Shown piece after piece: positions 9,813 to 20,073 of a stretch of 64,000 nt of DNA. Source of the DNA: Aradus depressus. Lineage: Eukaryota; Arthropoda; Insecta; Hemiptera; Aradidae. Below the pieces are notes generated by a model. It was not told the origin of the DNA and searched no databases. It saw nothing but the letters and a program-made list of their open reading frames with translations. The position numbers and the translations under genes are program-made. The DNA is taken from contig OY759221.1 in NCBI GenBank assembly GCA_963662175.1, forward strand, positions 30,502,045 to 30,566,044. The letters are read 5' to 3'. Each line of letters begins with the position of its first letter. Positions within the stretch are counted from its first letter, which is position 1.

Positions 9813-10031
9813 CACTTCATGGTCCTTGATGGTAGATGTGTTGGTGACAACCCGGCCGGTGTTGTCGAGTGCGCTGGTCTTGACCGTATCCTCTGTGTCG
9901 GTTGTCTTCTTGGAGGATGTCGTATGACTGAGGACAACCGGACCTCTGGTAGCTACCGTCGTACCGGGAGCTCGGGACAACCACTTCTCCACCTCCTCTC
10001 CTCTACCGTTTTCCACTGCTTTCTGGTAGGC
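9813..10031 (-). CDS. Internal coding exon A, same gene
   Basis: 219 nt, 73 codons, phase 0 on both sides. On the minus strand the acceptor is aatag|GCC and the donor gtg|gtgagc. The sequence begins AYQKAVENGRGEEVEKWLSR, continues through a Thr/Ser-rich stretch (SSKKTTDTEDTVKTSALD) and ends TNTSTIKDHEV, which runs directly into VKELD of exon B. Composition (Thr/Ser/Lys/Asp) suggests a flexible linker region with phosphorylation potential. I see no upstream exon in the remaining 54 kb, so either the previous intron is very long or earlier exons are too short to recognise. No gene symbol can be justified. Confidence 0.87.
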
Positions 10032-10245
10032 CTATTAAACACAACAAATTTCTTATGAATAAAGATAAAAACTAATTCACAATACATACAAATATAGATT
10101 GACCATTTATATATAATATATTTATCACAGCATCACTTCTCCAATTTATTTATTTATTTATTTTTTTAAAGTACACCCATCATCAGTATACAGAATTCAT
10201 CTGATATTTATGTTAACACTCCTTCTTTCAATCCTTTTACAGAAC

Positions 10246-10386
10246 AAAGAGGTCTTTAACGAGTACCTGCCCATCGTTCAGGCTCGGGACCATCACTTAA
10301 CGTACCATCCGAAGGATGGCGTTCTCAAGGTTTTTTCGAATCTGCGATCTTGAGCTCAAAAACCAGACGCAGTCCCTGCTGTCACG
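10246..10386 (-). mobile_element. SINE1 5' part
   Basis: The minus strand carries a decayed head ('ttgagctcaa', 'aagatcgcagattcg'), 'gaacgccatccttcggatgg' and 'gagcctgaacgatggg'. The 3' half is missing. Confidence 0.75.
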
Positions 10387-10411
10387 GTTAACTGGTGTTC
10401 AACCATTTTCT

Positions 10412-10613
10412 AGGGGCCGTGAGGGCTAGAGCGTAGATCTTTAGTTGCATGGTCTTACCATGGTTGCGGGTTCGAATGCCGAGTTTAATTCCATAGATAG
10501 AGCTCCATCCCGGGGCCATGGATGTTGTGTAAATAAACAATGACACCGTTATATTTATATAATGGTTATATTGGCCAGGCCAATATGCCGCAATTAAAAC
10601 AAAAAAAAAAAAA
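10412..10613 (+). mobile_element. SINE2, diverged-tail copy
   Basis: Head 'ggggccgtgagggctagag', B box 'tgcgggttcgaat', body 'ccatcccggggccatggat', but a different tail ('ttatattggccaggccaat') before a poly-A. It defines a tail variant of SINE2. Confidence 0.85.
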
Positions 10614-10625
10614 TAATAATCTCAG

Positions 10626-10829
10626 GGGGACATGGTGGCCATGCGGGCTAGAGCGTATATATAGCTTTGGTTGAATGGTCTCATCATGGATTGCGGGTTT
10701 GAATCCCGGCCGGGAGTGGGTTTTATTTCGTATATAGAACTCCGTCCCGGGGCCATGGATGTCGTCGTAAATAACTAGATAATACAGTGACATGGCTAAT
10801 ATGCATCGTACATAAGGCCAAAAAAAAAT
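10626..10829 (+). mobile_element. SINE2 copy
   Basis: Head 'catggtggccatgcgggct', B box 'gcgggtttgaatccc', body 'cgtcccggggccatggat', tail 'gacatggctaatatgcatc' plus poly-A with 'ggcc' just before it. This tail type is shared with the copy at 51530. Confidence 0.88.
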
Positions 10830-11304
10830 AAAAAATAAATAATATTCTCCACGAAATTTCACACAAAATGAAACGCAATAAAAGTCGTGTGCACGAAATT
10901 GAGAAAAATTTGTGCCAATAATGCATTTGTGTAATATTTCCAATGAGGGGTATCTTGAATGAGATAGGGATCAGTGTGTATGTTGTCTAGGTAAGACCGT
11001 GTGTCCCTAATGAACTCCTGAAGATGATATCTTCACCTTATTATACAACCGTTACATCTCGGCTTACCGCACTTGTGCTATCATTCTCAGGCCCCCTCAT
11101 CTAGAGATACCGTTGATAACTGGAGCCCTATCAAATCTTAGATAAAACTGTATTCAATAAACAGGCCTGAGGGCTTTCCCATGTAAGGGTTTAATAAATG
11201 GTCATGATCGACTGGTAAAAGGGGTTAAGCGGTGGGCAGTTCGTCAGCCAGATGGCGACGTTCGCACGAGCATTTCCAGCTGAATTAACGATTGGTTGGG
11301 CCTC
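10830..11304. other. Unassigned intergenic/intronic DNA
   Basis: Mixed composition; includes a moderately GC-rich patch at 11215-11300. No frame, RNA gene or family match recognised. Confidence 0.5.
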
Positions 11305-11480
11305 AATGATCAATTTATTCAATGAAATGTAAATAAATGTAATTCAGAGACTGAAGTCCCATAAGAATAAATAGGTACATGGAAAATAAAAAGGAAAAGA
11401 AACAATAAATAAAAAGTCAGTAAGCTCTAAATAAGAAGAAAAAAAAAGGTCACTGTAGGAAATACCGTACAATATAATAA
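11305..11480 (-). repeat. LINE 3' end fragment
   Basis: On the minus strand 'tgtttcttttcctttttat', 'tatttattcttatgggac' and 'acatttatttacatttcatt' match the 3' UTR and tail of the LINE copies at 33991-34610. Confidence 0.6.
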
Positions 11481-11504
11481 ATATAATTAAAATAAATATA
11501 TCTA

Positions 11505-11660
11505 TAAAAACCCTAATAACTGCCGATGTAATGAATTTATCAACACAAAATTTAGTATGAGGATTTAGGAGCCTCTATGTAAGTCAACTGCTGAATATTA
11601 GCGCAAACGGTCAACTGGTTTTGGAGGAGGAGCGAAGAGTTAATCGATTAATCTACTTTT
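11505..11660 (+). repeat. Rep-A partial copy
   Basis: 'taactgccgatgtaatg', 'aaaatttagtatgagg', 'atgtaagtcaactg', 'caactggttttggagg' and 'gcgaagagttaatcg'. The palindromic terminus is missing. Confidence 0.75.
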
Positions 11661-11732
11661 TAAATTATTAATTGTATTGTTTAAAAGGATCATCTCTATA
11701 CAGTTCAGTAAGTGACCATTACAATTAAAAAT

Positions 11733-11955
11733 GTCGGTGAATCTCCGGCAATGTACTTCCCCAACACGAATTATTCACTAAAGTTGTTGCTCTCCCTCCA
11801 TAACTGAACAATCATTTGAGCAAAATATCAAGAGTTGACAGTCATAGGGTCTTCTGAATTCTCATACAAAATTTTGTGTTGATATATTACACGAGCGAAA
11901 ATTTAATTGAATAATTCGTTCTGGGGAAGTACACTGTCGATGATTCTCCAACGAC
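11733..11955. mobile_element. Minimal Rep-A foldback element
   Basis: The left arm starts 'gtcggtgaatctccggcaat' with 'gtacttcccc'. The right arm ends 'ttctggggaagtacactg' and 'gattctccaacgac', the mirror image. Only outer Rep-A sequence is kept (223 bp). The direct repeat AAGTGACCATTA lies just outside both ends (11710-11721 and 11968-11979). Confidence 0.65.
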
Positions 11956-12344
11956 TTACTAATCTATAAGTGACCATTAGTGTAGATGTCTTATGAAGGT
12001 ACGTAGTAATGGAATCAATTTGACTCCACAGCTGCATACACCCTCTCAGCGCACTTGATGTAAACCCAAATTTGACTGTAGTTGATCTACATGTTTTCCA
12101 TTTGAGTTCCTTAAGACAGAAACCTAGATCAAAGAGATTGGGTGCATAACATTAAACTCCTAACCTAACTTCACTTACATTTCTTTTGGTCCTCTCACGT
12201 TCCACATTCTTATACAACGGGAGACAATCTTTCAACATCGCCCGAAGGCCTCTGGCCTGACTTAGTATTTGGAACATTGTCATTTCATTTACATCATTCC
12301 CATTTTTTCGTGAGATTGTCCCGCAGTCACATGGACTTCTTTAG

Positions 12345-13470
12345 CACTAATCAATTAAGTTAACGCTCTCTCTCCAGAACCAATCGATTTTAAATTTGGG
12401 CTAAAAATCAATAGTTGATACATAAGTTCTTCCAAACAAATACTAAATTTCGTGTCATTACATTAATCAAAATAGTTATTAAGGTTCTTGAGTCAACACT
12501 GCTTTGGTTCCCCTCTTTCCATCGTCTGATTTTGCGAAAAATTAATAGGTACTGTTATGAGGTTTAGAAGTTATATATGAAATTTCATGTTGATAAATTC
12601 ATTACAACAGCTATTATTTAAGTTATTTGTGTAATAACCCCCTCCCTCCTCTAATCCCATCTTCTCTTCGCCCGATTTGGCTTAAAATCTACTAAAGGTT
12701 AGGTTAGGTTTTATGACTCATGCCCGGGCTTTAACTATGAGGTCATATCGCCTACTACCAGAGCGCTCTTTTGTCACTCTGGTGGACATGAGCCCGACTC
12801 TACTATAGGAGTCCTAAATTTTGCCTACACTAAATTTTTATTCATCTGGGGCAGGGGTCTTTAACGAGTACCTGACATCGTACAGGCTCGGGACCCTCGC
12901 TTAACGTCCCATCCGAAGGACGGCGTGCTCAAGTATATTTTACCTCCCAGATAAATAAACTAAGGTTTCGAACCCACGATCTTGAGCTCAGAAGACAAGC
13001 ACGCATACCACTGAGCTAGCGGCGCCCTCGATCTACTAAAAGCATAGTCGTTATGAGGTCCTCAATACACTTTTTTGTGACGAAAAATTAATAGGTGCCA
13101 TTTTAATGGGGTTTTGAATTTAAACATAAAATTTCATGTTGATACATTCATTACAACAGCAATTATTCAAGTTATTTGTGTAAAGCCCCCCTCCCTCCCC
13201 TAATCCCATCTTCTCTTCGGCCGATTTAGATTTAATGGTATTGTCGTTATGGGGTCCTCGATACACATAAAATTTCGTGTCGGAAAATTAATAGGTGCTA
13301 TCTTAATGGGGTTTTGAATTTAAATATAAAATTTCATGTTGATAAATTCATTACATCGGAAGTTGTTAGGATTTTTGAGTCGAGCTCCGTTCGCGTCATT
13401 ATGAGCCGTTGAATACTCATGGAATTTCTGACCGAATACATAACTTCCCCTATACTTACAGCTGGTGAAC
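12345..13470 (-). repeat. Rep-A copy split by SINE1
   Basis: Minus-oriented blocks: 'ttaagttaacgctctctc', 'aaccaatcgattttaaat', 'aaatttcatgttgata', 'ccctccctcccctaatcccat', ending with 'cgaatacataacttcccc' near 13440. The central ~150-bp unit occurs several times (about 12560, 13085, 13290). The SINE1 at 12697-13030 interrupts it. Confidence 0.75.
12697..13030 (-). mobile_element. SINE1, full length with TSD
   Basis: Full minus-strand SINE1 with 3' tail 'aggttaggttaggtttt' ((CCTAA)-like on its own strand) and head 'ggcgccgctagctcagtgg'. The 10-bp direct repeat ATCTACTAAA flanks it (12687-12696 and 13031-13040), showing insertion into Rep-A. Confidence 0.95.
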
Positions 13471-14200
13471 TAAAAAAATCATTAGATTTTCTCAAGGGTC
13501 ATGACTTGATGTTATTTTGATGGCTAATGATACGAACAATCAAAGGATGAAATGAACTCTGCTGATCTGCGAAACTACAGTAGTACGTGATGAGGTCGTT
13601 GGTTCATCTGTTGGTTCTTGTTCATTTCGAGTCGGTTCCAGAACTGAGATCATCCCAGAACGAATCACTAAAGCTCCTTCAGACAGATGAAAGGTTCATT
13701 AAATGAATGATGATCCTAAGAATCTCTCTAACCAGAGATTCCCTCCCCTTAAGACACTATGCACTTCATTATTTTTAACGTTAATAATAATAATAGTTTT
13801 GATTATTTAAAGGGATCACCCTTATATGAATTTAAAGGAATTTTATTTAATGCCCTTCCCCAATTCTTGAAGTCATGTAGTAAAATTGTGAATTAAATTT
13901 TTAATTTCAACTATAAATGTTCATGTTAGAGGAAACCCTTTACACGAAAACGAAATTTTATTTTCACTATTCAAAAAGAATAGAATAAAAGCGTGTTTCA
14001 TATCCAAAAAACATTGTTTGATACAAAGCTTTCATTTTTATTTTTGGGCAGAGTTCCTCCACACCTTAAAGGTTAGTCCAATGTATGTTATTGTTTTATT
14101 TATTTAGACTTTTTTATATATTCACTTATAATTGAATAATATATATTATTTTTCATATATTGTTATAGATACATTGTTTTCTTTCTTTTCTATATCTCGC
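13471..14200. other. Unassigned AT-rich DNA
   Basis: No recognisable element in most of it. Near 14050 'gttcctccacaccttaaagg' resembles part of family E near 4855. No coding frame. Confidence 0.45.
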
Positions 14201-14204
14201 ACAT

Positions 14205-14245
14205 TGGGGTCTGGTGATGGGACGTAAGAACGTCCCGAAACATCG
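14205..14245 (+). other. Hammerhead-like stem-loop (degenerate)
   Basis: CTGGTGA (14211-14217) is followed by the perfect 7-bp stem GGGACGT/ACGTCCC with loop AAGA (14219-14236), then GAAA (14237-14240). The arrangement equals the hammerhead core CTGANGA-stem II-GAAA except A to G at core position 6. Stems I and III are not convincing. Similar motifs are known in Penelope-like elements; this could be their decayed LTR or chance. Confidence 0.35.
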
Positions 14246-14479
14246 TTGGGATAAAGAGACTTCCGAAGAGTTTTTTTGAAAAATAGTTATCTTAATTTTT
14301 ATTAAATTGAAAAATGTGTCTACTTATTATAAACGTATCTTGTATTAATTTTTTTTATATACTAAGTATTTATTTGTTCAGTTTTTATTAATTTCATTTT
14401 ACTTTTTTTAATAGTTTTGTTATTACTACTAAGCATAGATTTGTTAGACTCAAGTAGTTATAAATCTAATTTGTAAGTT

Positions 14480-14570
14480 ATCTTAATGTATAAATTCTTT
14501 TGACGTATCCTATTACCATGTATTGGTTTAACGGAAATAAATGTATTATTATTATTGTTATACAATTGAG
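14480..14570 (+). repeat. Family F retroelement 3' end
   Basis: 'cttaatgtataaattct', 'gacgtatcctattaccatg' and 'aaataaatgtattatt' followed by a TTA run. Copies at 46470-46550 and 59793-59860 share the same ending, consistent with a LINE 3' terminus with AATAAA and trinucleotide tail. Confidence 0.6.
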
Positions 14571-15959
14571 TCAGTGACCCTTACATTTACAATATTAACA
14601 TTAACATTTTCAAAATTATAGATGGATCAGGAGAACAATAATGACGTATATAAAAGAATCTTTACACAAGACTATAAAATAAAATAACATTACATTAATT
14701 TCGTTAAATCGGTACAAAGCTATAAGTATAAAATATGTAAATGAAATTAATATGAATTTAAAATAGGGAAATAAAAAGAAAGTAATAATGTTGAATAAGA
14801 GAGAGAAAAAAATGAAGAGTAATATTACAGAGAAAAATAATAAAAAATTTATAAATGAAATAAGTAATTACAAATTGATAATATAACAAGGAGAGTAAAT
14901 ATGGAGTGGGAATATAAGTTGGTGTGATATAGATATATAATGGAAGTGGAAATACATTATTTATTAACAATAAATGTTCTAAGTTTTAAGGCGCTAATTA
15001 AATAATAGAAAATATTTGAGATCTCATTCATATAGGCAAAAATATGTCGAAGATGTTTTATTTTCTTAATGAATAGTTGAATTTTGGGATACCACATTTC
15101 TTATTCTTAATATGATATATAATACATTTATCACTGCACTACATCTGTACTTCTGCAGTACGAAGTATAGGTATAATAAAAATATATGTCTGTCTGTGGA
15201 TCTACGTGTGTGTATCTATGATCGCAATAAACCCCAATAGAATGAATGTATCGACACGAAATTTTATATGTGTAACCAGAACCCTCTAAGTAGGACAGGG
15301 AAGAGGAGGATTAGGGATATGTAATGATTAAATATCCTGCATTTATATATTCAAGGTAGACCTAGCTGAAGAAAAAACAGGTTTTGTAGGGAAACCCCAG
15401 GTTCTGGAGATCCATTCAGACCGTTCCAATGTGAGAGCCCCAATTTTAAGAAGTAAATAGGCAGACAATACTCCAGTCTGAAAATTTGAATCCACCGCTA
15501 CAAGAAACAAGTTGTTTTAAATTACTTTTGTGGTCACAAATTAAAGTCAGTAGTTCACACCAGAAGTTGCTCTAAAGTGGAAGATAATAACCAGGAAATA
15601 GAATAGTAGAGAAGGTTTCACTGTTGAGTATGCTAAACGATGAGGAACAACGTGCTCCGGCTGGGTGCTGGGCAGCAACTGTACAAGTACCGGACGTACC
15701 GATAAGGCAGAGGAGACAGGCCTCTGGGGCAATTATACCTATTTTGTCACCAGAACTACTGAAATATATGAGGAGGCTAGTTACAAAGGCGGGCAAGTGC
15801 CCGTTCGTTTGTTTTGAGTAAAAGAAGATTTTCTGCTGTAGCTAAACTTTTAGTGCGTTCTTTCTAGTTAGACAATAGGTTTGACAAAAGGAATATATGA
15901 TAACATCCTGTTTTTATAAGAAAACACATTTTAAATTTGGTGATGTTCGCTTTTGTGAC
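14571..15959. other. AT-rich DNA with small Rep-A fragment
   Basis: Mostly A/T-rich. At 15225-15310 'ccaatagaatgaatgtatcg' and 'acacgaaattttatatgtg' mark a Rep-A piece. At 15620-15800 a GC-richer patch is open on both strands (plus-strand residues such as LSPELLKYMRRLVTKAG) without splice-site or family support. Confidence 0.45.
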
Positions 15960-16060
15960 TGACTTGAAGATATGTCCGCCTGCATGAAATGAATTTGAGA
16001 AGGGAGTGGAAGAGTAATCTGAAAGTGTGGTTCGTATAAGAAAGTCCTATAATGACCAAA
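15960..16060 (+). mobile_element. Rep-D right half
   Basis: 'gaaatgaatttgagaaggg', 'gtggaagagtaatctga', 'gtataagaaagtcct' and 'aatgaccaaatc' match the right arm of Rep-D; the left arm is absent. Confidence 0.6.
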
Positions 16061-16084
16061 TCAGATGAATTTTATTTTATTCTT

Positions 16085-16570
16085 TATTTTCATCATTTTT
16101 AAAATAATATTTTTATTCATAAAATCTTATTATATAAGCTGCTTTGCGATACAATTTAAACTATTTGGGGATACTGTCTCAAATCTGAGGATAGATTAGC
16201 GATTGAAAATGTAATAGAGAACATTATTTAAGTGAGAACAAATTTTTTGTTAGGACTAACCGTTTTCGGGTAAATCAAGGAAACATCTAAAAATATGTGT
16301 TTCAAAACTACAATTTAGGATGGTTTTCGGCATGAATCTCGCAAATCGAACTAACTTTAAAAAAACGTATACAACATTAAATCTGCCTTTCAGTACTCTC
16401 TACTACTTTTATTTGAAAAGATTTATGATAAATATAAGTGTCATAAGTATAAGCGATATCTTGTAAAATATACTTAGACTCAAAGTAAAGTGGTCTCATT
16501 TTTTTGTCCGATTTCGGCCAAAAGTTACATATAAGATAGCACGTTAGAGTGCCGGCAAATATAAAAATTT
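16085..16570 (+). repeat. Rep-B copy
   Basis: 'actgtctcaaatctgagg', 'cgttttcgggtaaatcaagg', 'gatggttttcggcatgaat' and 'tctgcctttcagtactct' follow the Rep-B order. Its distal part is decayed. Confidence 0.65.
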
Positions 16571-16897
16571 CAAAGACTCCCTCCTCCAGCAGCGTACGAC
16601 CTCTTTCTTAAGAATGAGGCTCAACGTACTCCATACTCTGTATTGATAACCATATAAAAGCGTTGCTAACCTTCAATCCTTCTATGTTATCTGTACCAAG
16701 GACTCTACAAGGGCGTACGTCTCCTACGACAGGAGATACAATAAAACTTCCGTTATGGACAGCCTTGTTCTAAGTGGGTTTTGTTGTCCCTATGCAATAA
16801 TAGATCGCACAATTTTAAAGAAGTTATTAATACTAATACCTATTTTGCTCAATAGTAATTATTCATAGTAACTGGTAAAAGTAATTATGTTAATTAC
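16571..16897. other. Unassigned DNA
   Basis: Target region of the following hAT-type element. Nothing else recognised. Confidence 0.5.
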
Positions 16898-17578
16898 AGG
16901 GGCGTAGCCAGGATTTTGAGCAGGGGGGGGGGGGGGGGGAGGGGGGCAAAGTTAGGCTACAGGGGTAGGGGTATAGACTCTCGGGGGCACAGCCCGCAGT
17001 TTTCATGGTTAGCGTTGCAGACTTTTTGTTATTAATTTGGGACACTCGGACCTCTAGAAGCTCCCCCTGAGGTAACCACTTACTTAAATACTTAAGCTGA
17101 CTTTACATGAGCAGCAAAAATGCAAAGCGCAGCACTAGCAAATCCACGCTGTGTTTCTGTGCTTTTAGAATTAAATGACTCACAGCCAATAGCGTGCATT
17201 TGCTGCTGCTGCGCTTTGCATTTTTAGTGCGCATGTAAAATCAGCTTCAAGAGTATAAAGTATAACATAAATTAAGATTTTGAGCGAGGAAATTAAATGA
17301 TGGAATTCATGTATAAAAAAAAATGTAATATGACTTATTTTGTAGATGTACATTTATGTAACAGCTGATTGCTGATTTAGGAATCAGACGCACGGGAAAT
17401 TTTAACATCTAATTGGTAACTAGCAAGCAATCCATTTTAATAAAAACAATTTTTTTAGTTTATTTAATTTTTATCTTGGTTTTTTGTTCTGACCAGGGGG
17501 GGGGGGGGGGAAGGCACGTGCCCGAGGGGGGGGGGGGGCGTGCCGGGGGGCTCAGAGCAAAGAACCAAGACGCCCCTT
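16898..17578. mobile_element. hAT-type MITE
   Basis: Begins CAGGGGCGTAGCC and ends ACGCCCCTT, short inverted termini of hAT style. The flanking octamers GTTAATTA (16890-16897) and GGTAATTA (17579-17586) differ at one base, fitting the 8-bp target duplication of hAT elements. The inside has G runs at 16922-16945 and 17496-17540 and a nested palindrome. No transposase. Confidence 0.7.
17094..17250. repeat. Nested foldback inside the hAT MITE
   Basis: Arms of about 55 bp: 'gctgactttacatgagcagc', 'aaaatgcaaagcgcagca' mirrored by 'tgctgcgctttgcattttt' and 'gcatgtaaaatcagctt', around 'ctgtgcttttagaatt'. Probably a separate small foldback element or an internal subterminal repeat. Confidence 0.7.
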
Positions 17579-17689
17579 GGTAATTATATTCTATTACATA
17601 TGTTGCTCTGGTATATAATAAGTATATAATATCCAGTAATTATTCATAATTACCGCTTAGTCATTTTTACCACAGTGCTTACACAGTGT

Positions 17690-17880
17690 TGCAATTATAC
17701 GAGATATAGCAGTTTTTTTGTGAGTATACTACGAAAATATATCTATTGAATGTCTGTCTGAAATACAAGTAAGTATACGAAACGTAAACGAACATTCTCT
17801 TTTCAAATATGCGCATAAAATTAGATGGATGAGATCTGTACAAAAGTGGTTGGTATAAGCAAGTCCTGCTATATACTTTT
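17690..17880. mobile_element. Rep-D relative, decayed
   Basis: The right end 'gatctgtacaaaagtggttg', 'gtataagcaagtcctgc' matches Rep-D. The left arm is barely recognisable. Confidence 0.45.
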
Positions 17881-17914
17881 TTTTTCATCCTTTTTAATAA
17901 AAAAATGTTTTAAA

Positions 17915-18735
17915 ATGTATTTCTATGTATTACAATTTAAACATTACTTAGAAATATTTCCTACGAAAATGTATTTACATTTTTGGAAAGCTATAAGTTT
18001 GATCGTATTTGTCGTTTCGTCAGTTCGGAGGACTAATCGTTTTCCAAAACGATATTTTAGAACAGTTTTCGGTATGTATCTCGTAAACTTAGCTACCTTC
18101 GAAAAACATAATTTCATATTAAATGTGCCTTTTAGTGTTATCAACAATCTTTATTTGAAAAATGTTTTGATTAGGTCATAAGTATAAACGATATTTAAAA
18201 CGTACTTAGGCCCCGAAGTAAAGTGCTCTCTTTTCGTCCGATTTCAGTCAACATATAATCAGAAGTAAGTCAGAAGATATTTCAAATTAATTTCAAATTT
18301 GAAGTTTATAGCTACAACAGAGGGCGCCGGTAGCTCAGTGGTATGCGTGCTTGTTTTTTGAGCTCAAGAACGTGTTTTTATACGGGTTACATAGTTTATT
18401 TTATCTGAGAGGTAAAATAAACTTAAGCACGCCGTCCTTCGGATGAGACGTTAATCGATGGTCCCGAGCCTGTACGATGTCAGGTACTCGTTAAAGACCC
18501 CTACCCTAGATGAATAAAGATTTATGGTAGGCAAAATTTAGGACTCTCACAGTAGAATCGGGCTCATATCCACCAGAGTGACGAAAGAGCGCTCTGGTAG
18601 TAGGCGATATGACCTCGTAGTTAAAGTCCGGGCATGAGTTATAAAACCTAACCTATAGCTACAACAGTCTCTCAAGTTGGAGCTCTCACAAAGTTCCAAT
18701 GACAGACATCACGAAAATGGTCGAAATGGTATAAC
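17915..18735 (+). repeat. Rep-B copy split by SINE1
   Basis: 'ttacttagaaatatttcct', 'gaacagttttcggtatgtat', 'aaatgtgccttttagtg', 'taggtcataagtataaacg', then after the SINE 'tctcaagttggagctctca' and 'catcacgaaaatggtcg'. Open frames within are chance. Confidence 0.75.
18321..18653 (+). mobile_element. SINE1, full length with TSD
   Basis: Complete head ('ggtagctcagtggtatgcgt') with a damaged B box ('gtgtttttatacggg'), body and tail 'ataaaacctaacc'. The 14-bp repeat TATAGCTACAACAG flanks it exactly (18307-18320, 18654-18667), within Rep-B. Confidence 0.95.
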
Positions 18736-18739
18736 ATAG

Positions 18740-19239
18740 ACTTCAGTTAATGGCAGAGCTGCACCTGTCAGGTTGTCATGTCTTCGACTGTGACTGGGTA
18801 GTGTGTATATGAGGGAACCTTACTGCGGATCTTGAGCAATGCTGCAGATCCGGTTCTTTGGATGACCTTTGAAGGCTGCAGCCACTTGTCCAAAAGGAGA
18901 AGCGCCTCTCTTCACCAACAGACTCCCTTGAACTCTTCAGCTCAGTACATCCTCAAGGTCGTCCTGTCCCGACCCTCTCCCCATTACTACTATCCAACAT
19001 AACTATCATCAGTAGGGATTCAGAGCTCCCGGCTTTTTTCATTCCATGAACTGCAGACAATCTTCTAAAATATGACCATACATTTTCCCAGGTGCGTGCT
19101 GCAGAGGATGAATGGGCAGTGGGGTAACCAAATACACAATGTGTAGAACGCAGGGACGCCATAACCTAGCAAACGTCAAATTTCTGCAACAAATTATACA
19201 CATGTAATTTCTTGTGTATATTCAAAACTCCACAAGTAT
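18740..19239. other. GC-richer patch, possible decayed coding sequence
   Basis: 18770-19170 is less AT-rich than its surroundings and has a minus-strand open stretch (SSSAARTWENVWSYFRRLS). No family recognised and no splice sites supported. A transposon fragment is possible. Confidence 0.35.
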
Positions 19240-19485
19240 GACACCTATTAATTTTCAGAGGAATCAGCCGAATGGAAGGGAAGGATCAGAGGGGCTCAAC
19301 TCAAAAACCCCATTAACTGGCGATGTAATAAATGTATCGACACAAAATTTAGTGTAATGATTCAGAAGTCCCAGTATAATTCAATTATTGGTCAACAAAC
19401 GGTCGATTGATGTTGGAGGGAAGGCAAAAATGATTCAATTCGTACTGGGGAAATACATGGTGATTCACCGACAACTTTTAGATGC
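19240..19485 (+). repeat. Rep-A copy
   Basis: 'ggaatcagccgaatggaa', 'aactggcgatgtaata', 'cgacacaaaatttagtgta', 'gattgatgttggaggg', ending with 'ggtgattcaccgacaac'. The palindromic terminus is intact. Confidence 0.8.
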
Positions 19486-20073
19486 GATCTCTAAGGACAT
19501 TCTGGTGCCAAATATCTTGTCCTACTCGTTAAGATAAACAATATAGGAATAATTATAAAAAAAAGAATAAAGAACCGTTAAAAATGAAGAAAAATAGCCT
19601 TTAAAAATGCAAAATAGAATAAGATGACAGATGAGATAATCTATGTAGAGCATGGCAATAACTGTATCATGTATGTTAACATACATAGAAGGACATTTCA
19701 GGGAGGACCGCTACAAGAAGAGCAGGAGACTGGAGTTGTTAGTTGTGGAAGTGGAGTAGAGATGGAACTGAAGAGCTGAAGACAGGAGACCGGAACGGAA
19801 AGTGGCAGAAAAAAAGATGGGAGTCTGTCAACTAGAACTGCACTACAACCACGAACCGCTCAACTAAAAAACACTCAAAATACATCAAAATATATAACTT
19901 TTTGTAATAATAACAAACAAATCAAAACAGGGTGTTTGTCTGTTTTTCTGGCTCATGGCTGTATTGTACTTCTTTAGAACAAATTAATCGATTATGTCTT
20001 CGAACTCCTTCAAAATAAGTCGATTGTTTAGCTAAAAAATCAATAGTTGATAGTGTAATCAATACTGCATCTC
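19486..20073. other. Unassigned DNA
   Basis: A-rich with a purine-rich block at 19690-19830. No element or gene recognised. Confidence 0.45.

Noticed and set aside
9619..9927. Plus-strand open frame of about 100 codons
   Set aside because: It is antisense to exon A and to a SINE1 head fragment; the minus-strand exon has splice signals and matching phase.
15547..15821. Possible coding exon open on both strands
   Set aside because: No consistent splice acceptor/donor pair in phase and no recognised family; composition alone is insufficient.
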